Shown: piece by piece, positions 44,923-54,247 of the stretch | Position numbering within the stretch: position 1 is the stretch's first letter | Layout: the number at the start of each line of letters is the position of its first letter | Assembly: GCF_000717875.1 (NCBI RefSeq) | Contig: NZ_JOCT01000005.1 | Coordinates: 1 to 64,000, forward strand | Source of the DNA: Streptomyces sp. NRRL S-455 | Lineage (GTDB): Bacteria; Actinomycetota; Actinomycetes; Streptomycetales; Streptomycetaceae | Reading direction: 5' to 3' | DNA length: 64,000 nucleotides | Translations under genes and position numbers: made by a program | Notes under the pieces: generated by a model | What the model saw: only the letters and a program-made list of their open reading frames with translations | What the model was told of the DNA's origin: nothing | The model's database searches: none

Positions 44923-46062
44923 TTGCGTTCCCTCGACCTCGCCCGCTCCGTCTGCGAGCGCTTCCATCCCGGTCTGCTCAAGGAGCTGGACCAGATCCCG
45001 TACACCGACCGCGAGCGGCCCGGCAGCCCGGTGATCGACCTGTTCCGCATCCACGGCGGGGTCGGTCTGCTGATCCCCGAGGAGTACGGCGGCCACGGCG
45101 CCGACGCCCTGGACGCGCTGCGGGTCCAGCTGGCCCTGGGCGCCGTGTCCCCGTCGCTGGTGGCGGCCGTGTCGATGCACCACTTCACCACCGCGATGCT
45201 GTACTCGCTGGCCGTCAAGGCGGGCCGGCTGACCGACGAGCAGACGGCCCTGCTGCGCCGGATCGTGCCCGACCAGCAGGTGATGGCGTCCGGCTGGGCC
45301 GAGGGCCGAACGGCGCAGAACATCCTCAAGCCGGCCGTGACCGCCCGCCCGGTGCGCGACGGGTTCCTGCTCACCGGCGCCAAGAAGCCGTGCAGCCTGT
45401 CCCGTTCGATGAGCCTGCTCACGGCGAGCGTCGCCATCCACGGCGACCACGGCGAGCCGGAGCTGGCGCTCGCCCTGGTGCCGGCCGACGCGCCCGGCCT
45501 GACCGTGCACCCGTACTGGGGCAACGACCTGCTGGCGGGCGCGGAGAGCGACGAGGTGCGGCTGGAGGACGTGTTCGTGCCGGCCGGCATGGTCGTGCGG
45601 GCCGGCGCCGACGACCCGCACCGTCTCGACGACCTTCAGGCGGCCGGGTTCGTCTGGTTCGAGATGCTGATCTCCGCCGGGTACGCGGGCGGTGCGCTGG
45701 CGCTGGTGGAGCAGGTGCTGGAGCGCGAGCGCGGCAGCGTGGCGGAGCGGGCCTCCCTCGCCGTGGACATGGAGACCGCGGTCGCGCTGCTGGAGGGCGT
45801 CGCGCGGGCGACCGGCCCGGAGCCCGGTGACGAGGAGTCGGTGGCCCGCGTACTGGTGGCCCGGTACGCCGTGCAGAACGCCCTGCCCGACATCGCCTCC
45901 CGCGCCCTGGAGCTGCTGGGCGGCCTGGACTTCATCCGCGGCTCCGGTCCGGCACAGGCCGCGGCCGCGCTGCGGGCCCTCGCCTTCCACCCGCCGTCGC
46001 GCGCCGCCGCCGCCGAGCCGCTGCTGCGCTGGTTCGACGGCGGCGAGCTCGTCCTCGCCTAG
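44923..46062 (+). CDS. Acyl-CoA dehydrogenase-fold flavoprotein (candidate amine N-hydroxylase)
   Basis: A 379-aa protein of the acyl-CoA dehydrogenase superfamily. Seen: LLIPEEYGGHGADALDALRV near residue 49, ASGWAEGR near 122 and GFLLTGAKKPCSLSRSM near 147; the last block is where true dehydrogenases bind FAD and substrate. The catalytic Glu region of dehydrogenases is not recognisable, which fits the flavin-monooxygenase branch (VlmH, DszC). VlmH hydroxylates isobutylamine with reduced flavin from VlmR, and a flavin reductase lies in this operon. The start is TTG 44923, seven bases after TGGAGG; no better start is visible. Confidence 0.75.
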   Translation: MRSLDLARSVCERFHPGLLKELDQIPYTDRERPGSPVIDLFRIHGGVGLLIPEEYGGHGADALDALRVQLALGAVSPSLVAAVSMHHFTTAMLYSLAVKAGRLTDEQTALLRRIVPDQQVMASGWAEGRTAQNILKPAVTARPVRDGFLLTGAKKPCSLSRSMSLLTASVAIHGDHGEPELALALVPADAPGLTVHPYWGNDLLAGAESDEVRLEDVFVPAGMVVRAGADDPHRLDDLQAAGFVWFEMLISAGYAGGALALVEQVLERERGSVAERASLAVDMETAVALLEGVARATGPEPGDEESVARVLVARYAVQNALPDIASRALELLGGLDFIRGSGPAQAAAALRALAFHPPSRAAAAEPLLRWFDGGELVLA

Positions 46063-46081
46063 GGCCTGTCGTTTGGATCAT

Positions 46082-46228
46082 GCCGGCGTCGCGGGGCGTG
46101 GCACGCACTCCCCCAAGCTCTTCGAGCAGGGGGGGACCCCCAGCCGCGTTGTCGTCGGTTGTCAACGCTCCGCGTTGCCGCCCTCCTCCGCCTTGCATCT
46201 GCACGCACCACGCCCCGCTCGGGTCGGC
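46082..46228. repeat. Streptomyces intergenic repeat (REP/MITE-like)
   Basis: The 235-bp gap before the aminotransferase holds an element with imperfect inverted arms: GCGGGGCGTGGCACGCA near 46091 mirrors TGCACGCACCACGCCCCGC at 46200. In its middle is a hairpin, CCCCCAAGCTC then GAGCAGGGGGG, at about 46110-46134. From memory, the neighbouring GCCTGTCGTTTGGATC and the hairpin are a widespread intergenic repeat in Streptomyces genomes. It encodes nothing visible and may act as a partial terminator inside the operon. Confidence 0.6.
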
Positions 46229-46297
46229 AGGGCCCCGGCCGCGGCACGGTCCCGGTCCTGTCCGCACCACCCCACGACCCCTTGGAGTGAGCCACAC

Positions 46298-47593
46298 GTG
46301 ACCGTCATCCAGGAATCCCCGGCGGCTTCGTCCGCCGACGCCGAGGCGGAGGTCCTCGGCCTGTACCGCGCGCATCTGAGCAAGGGCCGGGCCACGCTCG
46401 CCGAGCTGTTCGGCAGCCACATGGAGGTGGCGTCCGAGGGCGCCTGGCTCACCACCAGCGACGGTGAGCGCTTCCTCAACGCCGGCGGCTACGGCGTGTT
46501 CGTGATGGGCGCCCGCCACCCGATCGTGATGGAGGAGGTGGAGCGCCAGCTGCGCACCCACCCCACCGCGACCCGCATCCTGCTGGAGCCCACCGTGGCC
46601 CGCGCGGCCGAGGCACTGGTCTCGGTGCTGCCACCCGGTCTGGACCGGGTGCACTTCGCGCTGTCGGGGGCGGAGGCGGTGGAGACCGGCCTGAAGCTGG
46701 CCCGCGCGGGCGGTTTCAAGCGGACGGTCTCCATGCGCGGCGGCTACCACGGCAAGACCCTCGGCGCGCTGTCGGCCACCGCCAAGGAGGTCTACCAGCG
46801 GCCGTTCCGCCCGCTGGTGCCCGACTTCCTGCACCTGCCCTTCGGTGACGCCGACGCCCTGGAGGCCGAACTCGCCGCCCACCCGGGCGAGGTGTGCGTC
46901 ATCCTCGAACCGGTCCAGGGCGAGGGCGGTGTGATCATCCCGCCGAAGGGCTACCTCAAGCGCGTCGAGGAGCTGGTGCGCGAGTACGACGGCTTCCTGA
47001 TCCTCGACGAGGTGCAGTCCGGCTTCGGCCGGCTCGGCGAGTGGTGGGGCGCCGACATCGAGGGCGTCGTCCCGGACGTCCTGCTCGCCGGCAAGGCGCT
47101 CGGCGGCGGGGTGATGCCGGTCTCGGCGGCCGTCGCCACCCGCAAGGCCTTCCGTCCCTTCGACAAGGACCCCTACGTCCACACCGCCACGTTCTCCGGC
47201 CAGCCGGTGCTGATGGCCGCGGTCCAGGGCGCCATCCGCGCCGTGCAGGAGGAGCGCCTGGTCACGAGGGCGCTGGACCTCGGCGCCCGGCTGCTGCCGG
47301 CGATCACCGAGATCGCGCGCCGCAACATCCCCGACCTCGTGGTGGACGTGCGCGGCCGGGGCCTGCTGATCGGCGTCGAGCTCGTCGAGGCCGGGCTGGC
47401 CGGCGAGCTGCTGATCGAACTGTTCAACCACGGCGTGGTCGCCAACCATTCGATGAACGGCAGCTCGGTGGTGCGGTTCACCCCGCCCGCCGTGCTCGGC
47501 GACACCGACGTGGACTTCCTCCTCAACTCCTTCGACCTGGCCACCCGCGATCTCGTACGGGGCGCGGCCAAGATGCCGGAAGGCGGTAACTGA
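46298..47593 (+). CDS. Class III PLP aminotransferase
   Basis: A 431-aa fold-type I aminotransferase (ornithine/GABA/diaminobutyrate type). Seen: SGAEAVETGLKLAR near residue 125, RGGYHGKTLG near 145, EPVQGEGGV near 205, LILDEVQSGFGR near 234, and the PLP Lys in LLAGKALGGGVMP near 268. The start is GTG 46298 behind GGAG. In the proposed route it aminates the long-chain aldehyde to an alkylamine, which is then N-hydroxylated. It is followed after 2 bp by the SRPBCC gene. Confidence 0.9.
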   Translation: MTVIQESPAASSADAEAEVLGLYRAHLSKGRATLAELFGSHMEVASEGAWLTTSDGERFLNAGGYGVFVMGARHPIVMEEVERQLRTHPTATRILLEPTVARAAEALVSVLPPGLDRVHFALSGAEAVETGLKLARAGGFKRTVSMRGGYHGKTLGALSATAKEVYQRPFRPLVPDFLHLPFGDADALEAELAAHPGEVCVILEPVQGEGGVIIPPKGYLKRVEELVREYDGFLILDEVQSGFGRLGEWWGADIEGVVPDVLLAGKALGGGVMPVSAAVATRKAFRPFDKDPYVHTATFSGQPVLMAAVQGAIRAVQEERLVTRALDLGARLLPAITEIARRNIPDLVVDVRGRGLLIGVELVEAGLAGELLIELFNHGVVANHSMNGSSVVRFTPPAVLGDTDVDFLLNSFDLATRDLVRGAAKMPEGGN

Positions 47594-47595
47594 TC

Positions 47596-48078
47596 GTGAG
47601 GCACGTCGAACTCGATGCCCTGATACCCGCGGAGCAGGCTGAGACGGTCCTGCACGCCGTACGGCGCTGGGAGCGGTACCCGGACCTGGCGCCCCACGTC
47701 AACGCGACCACGGTGCACGCCGCCTACCCCGACCCCGCCGCCTCCTCCAGCTGGGAGCTGCACTTCCGCAGCGGCCTGCTGCGCTGGACCGAGGACGACA
47801 CCGTGCTGCCGGAGCAGGGCGAGATCCGCTTCGAGCAGTCCGACGGGGACTTCGACTCCTTCTCCGGGACCTGGTCGGTGACGCAGGACGGCGACGACGT
47901 CGCGGTCCGCTTCGACGCCGACTTCGACTTCGGCATCCCGAGTCTGGAGGGCATCCTCGACCCGATCGCCGAGCGGGTCATCAAGGAGACCGTGGCCTGG
48001 GCGCTGACCGGTCTGTTCCCCGCCGTGCGCATCAGCGGCGGCATCGAACTCACCCCGCCCGCCGCGGTCGGCGCCTAG
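47596..48078 (+). CDS. SRPBCC-fold (cyclase/COQ10-like) protein
   Basis: A 160-aa single-domain protein of the START/polyketide cyclase (SRPBCC) fold. Seen: the family pattern AVRRWERYPDLAPHVNATTV near residue 22, a beta-rich middle with DFDSFSGTWSVTQD, and a C-terminal helix DPIAERVIKETVAWAL. Such proteins bind hydrophobic ligands or act as cyclases. The GTG start is 2 bp after the aminotransferase stop. The role is unknown; binding the lipophilic hydroxylamine or hydrazine intermediate is a guess. Confidence 0.82.
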   Translation: MRHVELDALIPAEQAETVLHAVRRWERYPDLAPHVNATTVHAAYPDPAASSSWELHFRSGLLRWTEDDTVLPEQGEIRFEQSDGDFDSFSGTWSVTQDGDDVAVRFDADFDFGIPSLEGILDPIAERVIKETVAWALTGLFPAVRISGGIELTPPAAVGA

Positions 48079-48099
48079 CGCATCGGGGAGCTGCTGACC

Positions 48100-48708
48100 A
48101 TGGACCAGGCAAACCCCTTCGAGACACCGCGCACGTACTCGCTGCACCGCGCCGAGTACCTGGTGGGCTTCGCCGTCACCACCGGCCTGATGATCGCCCA
48201 CTTCGACGAGATCCGCTGGCTGCCGGCGATCGCCCTCTTCCTCTACATCGACCTGATCGGCTACATCCCGGGCGCGATCGCGTTCCGGCGCAGTGGCGGG
48301 CGGCCGATCCACAAGGCGTACTACGTCCTGTACAACGTGATGCACAGCCTCATCACCCAGGCCGCCGTGGCCGCGTTGTGGTGCTGGCTGGTGAAGCCGG
48401 AGTGGGCGCTGCTGGTGCTGCCCTTCCACCTCTTCGGCGACCGCGGGCTGTTCGGCAACTTCATGAAGTCCTTCGCGCTGCCCTTCGAGCCGGTCCGCCA
48501 GCCCGGCTACCTGCGGCTCCTGGACGACCTGGGCCTGCCGCACCCCAAGCCGGTCGGGCATGTGACGGACCCGGTGCCGGTCGGGCACGTCCCGGTCCGC
48601 ACGCCGGTGGCGGCGCCGCGGGCGGACGCCGCCGCGGCGCAGGAGGACCCGGCGCAGGCCGTCGTGGCCGGAGAGTCCGCGGCCAGGCAAGCGGAGGCGC
48701 TGCGATGA
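48100..48708 (+). CDS. Polytopic membrane protein, candidate hydrazine synthase (VlmO-like)
   Basis: A 202-aa protein with about four hydrophobic segments (residues 20-35, 40-62, 74-98, 101-121) and an Ala/Pro-rich soluble tail. Polar residues that could bind metal lie in or next to the segments: His34, Asp36, Glu37, Asp51, His71, His82, His110 and Asp114. Valanimycin biosynthesis, as I recall, uses a membrane-bound metalloenzyme to form the N-N bond together with a diiron azoxy synthase; a diiron gene follows two genes later. I do not recognise the family by sequence, so the VlmO-like role is inferred from context. It overlaps the flavin reductase start. Confidence 0.6.
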   Translation: MDQANPFETPRTYSLHRAEYLVGFAVTTGLMIAHFDEIRWLPAIALFLYIDLIGYIPGAIAFRRSGGRPIHKAYYVLYNVMHSLITQAAVAALWCWLVKPEWALLVLPFHLFGDRGLFGNFMKSFALPFEPVRQPGYLRLLDDLGLPHPKPVGHVTDPVPVGHVPVRTPVAAPRADAAAAQEDPAQAVVAGESAARQAEALR

Positions 48709-49262
48709 GCACCGCGACCGTGACCGGCCCGCGCACGCGCCGGCCCGTCCGCCAGGACCCGGCCGAACGGCGCCGGGCGCTCTACCACCTGGCGTCCCCG
48801 GTGTCGGTGCTGACCACCGGCCCTGAGAGCCGGATGCACGGCACCACCGCGAGCACGGTCACCCTGGTCTCGCGCGAGCCGCTGCTCGTCGGCGTCGTGC
48901 TGCGGGCCGGGTCGTCCTTCGCGCGGCGGGCCGCCGCCGAGGGCCGGTTCGCGATCAACGTGCTGGGCGGTGACCAGGCGGAGGTGGCCCGCCGGTTCGC
49001 CGACAGCGGGCGCCCCGACGGCAGCGCCCAGTTCGCGGGCCTGGCCTGGACGGCGGACCCGTACGCGCAGGCCCCGCTCATCGCGGGCGCGCTCGCCCAC
49101 TACACCTGCCGCTTCCACTCCGCCCACGCCGCGGGCGACAGCGAGCTGCTGCTCGGCCACGTCGTGCGCGCCAGGGCGGACGAAGGGCTCCCCCTGCTGA
49201 GTTACGCCGGCCGCCTGCACGCCGGCACCCTGCACCCTGCGAAGGAGGCCGCCGCGTCATGA
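48705..49262 (+). CDS. Flavin reductase (VlmR-like)
   Basis: A 185-aa NAD(P)H:flavin oxidoreductase of the FMN-binding split-barrel family. Seen: ASPVSVLTT near residue 30, GTTASTVTLVSREPLLVGVV (substrate/FMN loop) near 46, and RFAINVLGGDQAEVARRFA near 81. It supplies reduced flavin to a two-component monooxygenase such as the one at 44923 or 25906. The ATG overlaps the membrane-protein stop (ATGA), and its own stop overlaps the diiron gene start, so it is tightly coupled. Confidence 0.9.
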   Translation: MSTATVTGPRTRRPVRQDPAERRRALYHLASPVSVLTTGPESRMHGTTASTVTLVSREPLLVGVVLRAGSSFARRAAAEGRFAINVLGGDQAEVARRFADSGRPDGSAQFAGLAWTADPYAQAPLIAGALAHYTCRFHSAHAAGDSELLLGHVVRARADEGLPLLSYAGRLHAGTLHPAKEAAAS

Positions 49263-50251
49263 CGCAGTCCAAGGTACTCGTGGCCCCCGAGGCCGACTGG
49301 GACAAGGCACCCGGTCTGCTGGACGGGGCGAAGGAACTCACCCTCGGTCCCGAGGAGTGCGACCTCGCCTACTGGATCACCTCGGTGGCCCAGGGCACGC
49401 TGCGCGACCGCGGCGTGACCGGCCACCACGACGACGCGATCGTCCCGGACTTCCTGAAGGAGCCGGGCCCGCTGCGCGAGGCGCTGGTGCTGGAGTTCGG
49501 TCTGCGCGGGCTGTCCGAGGAGCTGGCCACCCGGCTGCTCGGCCACTACGTGTCGATCGCGCCCGGCATACCCGAGATGGAGTTCTACGCCACCCAGCTG
49601 CTCGACGAGGCACGGCACGCCCGGGTGTTCCGCAACCACCTGGTGGAGCTGGGCATCCCGGCCGACACGCTCCTGAAGAGCATCGACGAGATGGCCCGGG
49701 ACTACCGCGCCCGGGTGCTGGACCCGGTGGTCGACTTCACCCTCGACATCGTCCGGGACCAGGCCGACTTCCCCGGCGGTGTCGCCGTGTTCGCCATCGT
49801 CATCGAGGGCGTGCTGGCACCGGCCGCCGAGCTGAGCGAACGCAAGTGGACTCCCCTGTCCCCGGCCACCGGCGAGATCTCCCGCGGCACCGCGATCGAC
49901 GAGATCCGCCATCTGACGGTGGCCAGCACCATCCTGCGCGACCACGTGGCCGCGCACCCCGAGTACCGTCCGCGCCTGCTGGAGATCCTGCGGGCCGGCG
50001 TGCGGCTGTGGGACGAGATCCCCGACCGGGAGTTCGTGATCCACCGCGAGGAGCTGTTCCAGGAGGGCATGCTCCGGCACGCCGACCGGATCGGCGACTA
50101 CGAGATCTGGCCCGGCGTGCGGATGCTCGACACCACTCCCGAGCAGCGCTACGACATGGCCGAGCGGTGGACCGACGAGATGGCCGAGGCCCGGATGGCC
50201 TACATGGGCCTGCCCCTGGAGGTCCTCAGCAGTCCGGGGCCGGGCGCGTGA
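49259..50251 (+). CDS. Ferritin-like nonheme diiron oxygenase (VlmB-like azoxy synthase)
   Basis: A 330-aa helical protein with diiron ligands in the ferritin/AurF pattern: Glu106/Glu108 region EMEFYATQ, Glu117-x-x-His120 in DEARHARVF, Glu183 in VIEGVLAP, and Glu215-x-x-His218 in DEIRHLTVA. This fits nonheme diiron N-oxygenases. In the valanimycin pathway a diiron enzyme (VlmB) oxidises the hydrazine through azo to azoxy (from memory). The start and stop both overlap neighbours, so it is coupled to the flavin reductase and KASIII genes. An amine N-oxygenase is the alternative. Confidence 0.85.
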   Translation: MTQSKVLVAPEADWDKAPGLLDGAKELTLGPEECDLAYWITSVAQGTLRDRGVTGHHDDAIVPDFLKEPGPLREALVLEFGLRGLSEELATRLLGHYVSIAPGIPEMEFYATQLLDEARHARVFRNHLVELGIPADTLLKSIDEMARDYRARVLDPVVDFTLDIVRDQADFPGGVAVFAIVIEGVLAPAAELSERKWTPLSPATGEISRGTAIDEIRHLTVASTILRDHVAAHPEYRPRLLEILRAGVRLWDEIPDREFVIHREELFQEGMLRHADRIGDYEIWPGVRMLDTTPEQRYDMAERWTDEMAEARMAYMGLPLEVLSSPGPGA

Positions 50252-51255
50252 GCACCCGACGGGCCGCCGTGGTCTGCGGGATCGGGTCGTACGTCCCGCC
50301 CGACGTGGTCACCAACGAGGATCTGGCCCGGCGCCTGGACACCTCGGACGACTGGATCCGCTCGCGCACCGGGATCGCCCGGCGCTGTGTGGTCGCCCCG
50401 GGCACGGCGACCAGCGACCTGGCGGTCGAGGCGGGCCTGCGGGCGCTGAAGTCGGCGGGAGACGCGCGGGCGGGCGCGGTGGTGCTGGCCACCACCACCC
50501 CGGACCAGCCGTGTCCGGCCACCGCGCCGCAGGTCGCGGCGCGGCTCGGACTCGGCGAGGTGCCCGCCTTCGACGTGGCAGCCGTCTGCTCCGGCTTCCT
50601 GTACGGCCTGGCCAGCTCGGCGGGCTTGATCGCCGCCGGGGTGACGGACCGGGTGCTGCTGATCGCCGCGGACGCGTTCACGACGATCATCAACCCCGAG
50701 GACCGCACCACGGCGGTGATCTTCGCGGACGGCGCGGGCGCGGTGCTGCTGCGGGCCGGCTCCCCCGGGGAGCCGGGCGCGGTGGGCCCGCTCGTGCTGG
50801 GCAGCGACGGCGGGCTGAGCCATCTGATCGAGGTGCCGGCCGGAGGGTCGCGGCAGCGGTCGTCCGGCCGGGAGCCCGCACCGGAGGACCGTTTCTTCCG
50901 GATGGTGGGCCGCGACACCTACCGGCACGCGGTGGAGCGGATGACCGCCACCTCCACCGAGGCGGCAGAGCGGGCCGGCTGGCGGCCGTGCGACGTCGAC
51001 CGGTTCGCCGCGCACCAGGCCAACGCCCGCATCCTGGAGGCGGTCTCGGAGCGGCTCGGCATCCCCGGCGAACGGCGGCTGAGCAACATCGCACAGGTCG
51101 GCAACACCGGCGCCGCCTCACTGCCGCTGCTGCTGGCCGAGAGCGCGGCGGACGGACGGCTCACCGCCGGACACCGGCTGCTGCTGACCGCGTTCGGCGG
51201 CGGGCTGTCCTGGGGCGCGACCACGCTGGTCTGGCCCGAGGTGCAGACCGTCTGA
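50248..51255 (+). CDS. 3-oxoacyl-ACP synthase III
   Basis: A 335-aa KASIII. Seen: Cys in AAVCSGFLYG near residue 113, His in AHQANARI near 253, Asn in QVGNTGAAS near 283, and FGGGLSWGA at the end. The GTG start overlaps the diiron gene stop. With the following ACP and KASII it forms a second priming set in this window, distinct from the lipopeptide fab operon. It probably makes the starter or short chain for the azoxy product. Confidence 0.92.
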   Translation: MSTRRAAVVCGIGSYVPPDVVTNEDLARRLDTSDDWIRSRTGIARRCVVAPGTATSDLAVEAGLRALKSAGDARAGAVVLATTTPDQPCPATAPQVAARLGLGEVPAFDVAAVCSGFLYGLASSAGLIAAGVTDRVLLIAADAFTTIINPEDRTTAVIFADGAGAVLLRAGSPGEPGAVGPLVLGSDGGLSHLIEVPAGGSRQRSSGREPAPEDRFFRMVGRDTYRHAVERMTATSTEAAERAGWRPCDVDRFAAHQANARILEAVSERLGIPGERRLSNIAQVGNTGAASLPLLLAESAADGRLTAGHRLLLTAFGGGLSWGATTLVWPEVQTV

Positions 51256-51361
51256 CGTCCCGTCACAAGCGGGGCCCGGGCCGGCCCCTCCAACAAGCGC
51301 TGTCCGACACAGCGGAGAACGGGCGCTTGCGCCTTCGAGAGAACTGTCGAAAGGAACCGAC

Positions 51362-51592
51362 ATGCTGGAGCAGCTCAAGGAAATCCTGTCCAACAAGCTC
51401 AAGGTGTCGCCCGAGGCCATCACCCCGGAGGCCACCCGGGAGGACATCGAGCTGGACTCGCTGGCCGTGGTGGAGCTGTCGCTGCTGCTGAAGTCCGAGC
51501 TCGGCCTGGACGTCAGCGACGACGACCTGCTGGAGGCGGAAACCGTGGCCGACATGGTCCGGCTGATGGAGGAGCGGAGTGCGAAGGTCTGA
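51362..51592 (+). CDS. Acyl carrier protein
   Basis: A 76-aa ACP with the phosphopantetheine Ser in IELDSLAVVEL near residue 38. AAAGGAACCGAC precedes the ATG. Its stop overlaps the KASII start (TGATG). It serves the KASIII/KASII pair around it. Confidence 0.92.
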   Translation: MLEQLKEILSNKLKVSPEAITPEATREDIELDSLAVVELSLLLKSELGLDVSDDDLLEAETVADMVRLMEERSAKV

Positions 51593-52812
51593 TGGCCGGC
51601 ATGGACATCGCCGTCACCGGGCTCGGCCTGGTCACCCCGGGTGGTATCGGGGTCGGGCCGAGCTGGGCGGCGGTCTGCGACGGCAGGCCGGCCGCCGCCC
51701 TCGATCCGCTGCTGACGGATAACCCCGTACGTATCTCCTGCCGGGTGCCCGGCTTCGACCCCGAGCGCCTGCTGAGCGCGCGGCGGGCCCACCGCCTGGA
51801 CCGGTTCGTCCAGTTCGCGCTGGTCGCCGCGCACGAGGCGGTGGCCGACGCGGGCCTCGATCCGCAGACGTGGGACGGGGCGCGGGTGGGTGTGGTGCTG
51901 GGCTGCGCGGACGGCGGCCCGGGCACCGTCGAGGAACAGCACCACGTGCTGCGCGAGCAGGGCGCCGACCGGGTCTCGCCGCTGTTGCTGCCCATGCAGC
52001 TGCCGAACATGCTGGCCGGGCAGACGGCCATCGAGTTCGGGGCGACCGGGCCCAACCTGGTGGTGGCCACCGCCTGCGCCTCGGGCGCGACCGCCATCGG
52101 CACGGCCCGGGACCTGCTCGCCCTGGGCCGCTGCGACATCGTCCTCGCGGGCGGCAGCGAGGCCATGGTCACCCCACTGGTCATGGCCGGCTTCGCCCAG
52201 ATGGGGGCGCTGTCGAAGCGGCACGACGACCCGGCCTCCGCGTCCCGGCCGTTCGACGCCGACCGGGACGGCTTCGTCGCCGGGGAGGGCGCCGGCATCC
52301 TCGTCATGGAACGGGTGGCGGACGCCCGCGCCCGCGGCGCCCATGTGCACGGCCGGATCATCGGCTACGGCGCCACCGCCGACGCCCACCACATGACGTC
52401 GCCGCACCCCGACGGCGCGGGCATCGAGGCCGCCGTCCGCGCCGCGCTCGCCGACGCGGGCGCGGACCCGGACGACGTCCAGCACGTCAACGCCCACGGC
52501 ACGTCGACACCGCTGAACGACCTGGCGGAAGCCCGCATGATCGGCCGGACGCTGCGCGGGGACCCGCTGGTCACGTCCACGAAGGGAGTCACCGGACACC
52601 TGCTCGGCGCGGCCGGGGCGGTCGAGGCCGCCTTCACCGTGCTGAGCGTCGAGCACGAACTCGTGCCCCCCACCGCCAACCTCGTCATGCCCGACTCGAG
52701 GATCGACATCAAACTCGCCCAGACCGCCACCTACATGCCCATCGACCTCGCCCTGAGCAACTCCCTGGGCTTCGGCGGCCAGAACACGGCCCTGGCCATC
52801 GCCCCGGCCTGA
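51592..52812 (+). CDS. 3-oxoacyl-ACP synthase II
   Basis: A 406-aa KASII. Seen: Cys in [11 protein letters not shown] near residue 163, His in [11 protein letters not shown] near 301, and His in [12 protein letters not shown] near 335, with [11 protein letters not shown] at the C terminus. It is coupled to the ACP. It extends the chain started by the adjacent KASIII. Its layout is very like the lipopeptide fabF at 23149, with the same motifs in the same order. Confidence 0.92.
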   Translation: MAGMDIAVTGLGLVTPGGIGVGPSWAAVCDGRPAAALDPLLTDNPVRISCRVPGFDPERLLSARRAHRLDRFVQFALVAAHEAVADAGLDPQTWDGARVGVVLGCADGGPGTVEEQHHVLREQGADRVSPLLLPMQLPNMLAGQTAIEFGATGPNLVVATACASGATAIGTARDLLALGRCDIVLAGGSEAMVTPLVMAGFAQMGALSKRHDDPASASRPFDADRDGFVAGEGAGILVMERVADARARGAHVHGRIIGYGATADAHHMTSPHPDGAGIEAAVRAALADAGADPDDVQHVNAHGTSTPLNDLAEARMIGRTLRGDPLVTSTKGVTGHLLGAAGAVEAAFTVLSVEHELVPPTANLVMPDSRIDIKLAQTATYMPIDLALSNSLGFGGQNTALAIAPA

Positions 52813-52832
52813 ACGGCCCGGGCACGTACCGG

Positions 52833-52866
52833 CAGCCGCCCGCGGAGCACCTCCGCCGGGCGGCTG
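52833..52866 (+). terminator. Hairpin between KASII and SerRS genes
   Basis: 10-bp arms (52833-52842 and 52857-52866) around a partly paired 14-nt centre. It may partially terminate before the synthetase gene. Confidence 0.5.
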
Positions 52867-52948
52867 TTCCCGTGCGGCACCCGGCCGCACGGCGCCCGCC
52901 CCGCCGGTCCGCGGGCCACCCCACCCCGCCCCACGTCAGGAGTCCACC

Positions 52949-54226
52949 GTGCACGATCCCCAAGAACTGCTGAAGGACGGGCCGCAGGCCGTACGGCGGC
53001 TGGCCCGCCGCCGGCACGACCTCGACCCGGCCGCGCTGGCCGACGCCCTGCGCGAGCGCAACGGCGCGCAGGCGGAGGTGACCCGGCTGCGCACCGAGCT
53101 GAACCGCACGGCCAGGGCCCGCCGCTCCGGCCCGCCGACCGAGGAGGAGAAGGCGTCCGCCCGGGCGCTGCGGGCCGAGGTGCAGCGGGCCGAGGCCGCC
53201 GCCCGCACGGCCGCAGCACACCTGACCGAGCTGCTGCTCTCCGTCCCCAACATCCCCCTGGACGCGGTCCCGGACGGCGACTCGGAGAAGGAGGCCGTGG
53301 AGATACGCCGGGGCGGTCCCGCTCCTCGTCCGGCGGACGGCGCCCGCCACCACGCCGACATCGGGGAGTCCCTCGGCATCCTCGACGGCCCGGCCGCGGC
53401 CCGGCTGTCCGGTGCCCGCTTCACCGTCGCCCGCGGGGCCGGGGCACGACTGGAGCGGGCCCTGCGCGACTTCCTCCTCGACCTGCACACCCGCGAGCAC
53501 GGCTACACCGAGCAGTCGGTGCCGTTCCTGGTCGGCCGCGACACCATGACCGGGACCGGGCAGCTGCCCAAATTCGAGGACGACCTGTTCCGCACCCAGG
53601 TCGGTGAGCGGGAGTTGTTCCTGATCCCCACCGCCGAGGTCCCGCTGACCAACCTGGTGGCCGGACGGCTCCTCGACTCCCGCTCGCTGCCGCTGGCCTT
53701 CACCGCCTGCACGCCGTGCTTCCGGGCGGAGGCCGGGGCGTACGGCCGGGACACCCGCGGCATCCTGCGGCTGCACCAGTTCGAGAAGGTGGAGCTGGTG
53801 CGCGTCTGCGCCCCCGAGGACGCCCCGGCGCAGCTCGAACTCATGGTGAACCACGCCGAGGAGTGCCTGAAGCGCCTGGAACTGGCGCACCGCGTGGTGC
53901 TGCTGCCGGCCGGCGACCTCGGGTTCTCCGCCCGGATGACCTACGACGTCGAGGTGTGGCTGCCGGGCAGCGGCTCCTACCGGGAGATCTCCTCGGTCTC
54001 CGACTGCGGCACCTTCCAGGCGCGTCGCGCGGACATCCGCGTCAAGCGGCCCGACGGGAGCAGGACGCCGGCGGTCACGCTGAACGGCTCGGCGCTGCCG
54101 ATCGGCCGCACGGTCGCCGCGCTGCTGGAGCAGGGCGTGCGGGAGGACGGCTCGGTGGTGCTGCCCGAGGCCCTCGTCCCGTACACCGGCTTCCGCCGGA
54201 TCCTGCCGGGCGGGGACACCGCGTAG
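52949..54226 (+). CDS. Pathway seryl-tRNA synthetase (VlmL-like)
   Basis: A 425-aa class II synthetase. Seen: an N-terminal two-helix coiled-coil arm (about residues 25-95) of the kind that grips the long variable arm of tRNA-Ser; motif 2 [20 protein letters not shown] near 258; [11 protein letters not shown] near 226 (Ser pocket TxE); motif 3 [16 protein letters not shown] near 380. It begins with GTG. Housekeeping SerRS would not be expected inside a cluster; valanimycin has VlmL, which makes seryl-tRNA for the transferase VlmA. Here a VlmA-like gene and a tRNA-Ser-like gene lie 4.4-5.6 kb away. Confidence 0.93.
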   Translation: MHDPQELLKDGPQAVRRLARRRHDLDPAALADALRERNGAQAEVTRLRTELNRTARARRSGPPTEEEKASARALRAEVQRAEAAARTAAAHLTELLLSVPNIPLDAVPDGDSEKEAVEIRRGGPAPRPADGARHHADIGESLGILDGPAAARLSGARFTVARGAGARLERALRDFLLDLHTREHGYTEQSVPFLVGRDTMTGTGQLPKFEDDLFRTQVGERELFLIPTAEVPLTNLVAGRLLDSRSLPLAFTACTPCFRAEAGAYGRDTRGILRLHQFEKVELVRVCAPEDAPAQLELMVNHAEECLKRLELAHRVVLLPAGDLGFSARMTYDVEVWLPGSGSYREISSVSDCGTFQARRADIRVKRPDGSRTPAVTLNGSALPIGRTVAALLEQGVREDGSVVLPEALVPYTGFRRILPGGDTA

Positions 54227-54247
54227 GCGCCGGCGGGCGCCACCGCG

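Noticed and set aside
46059..46301. Small ORFs in the repeat before the aminotransferase
   Set aside because: They run through an intergenic repeat in several frames without ribosome sites.
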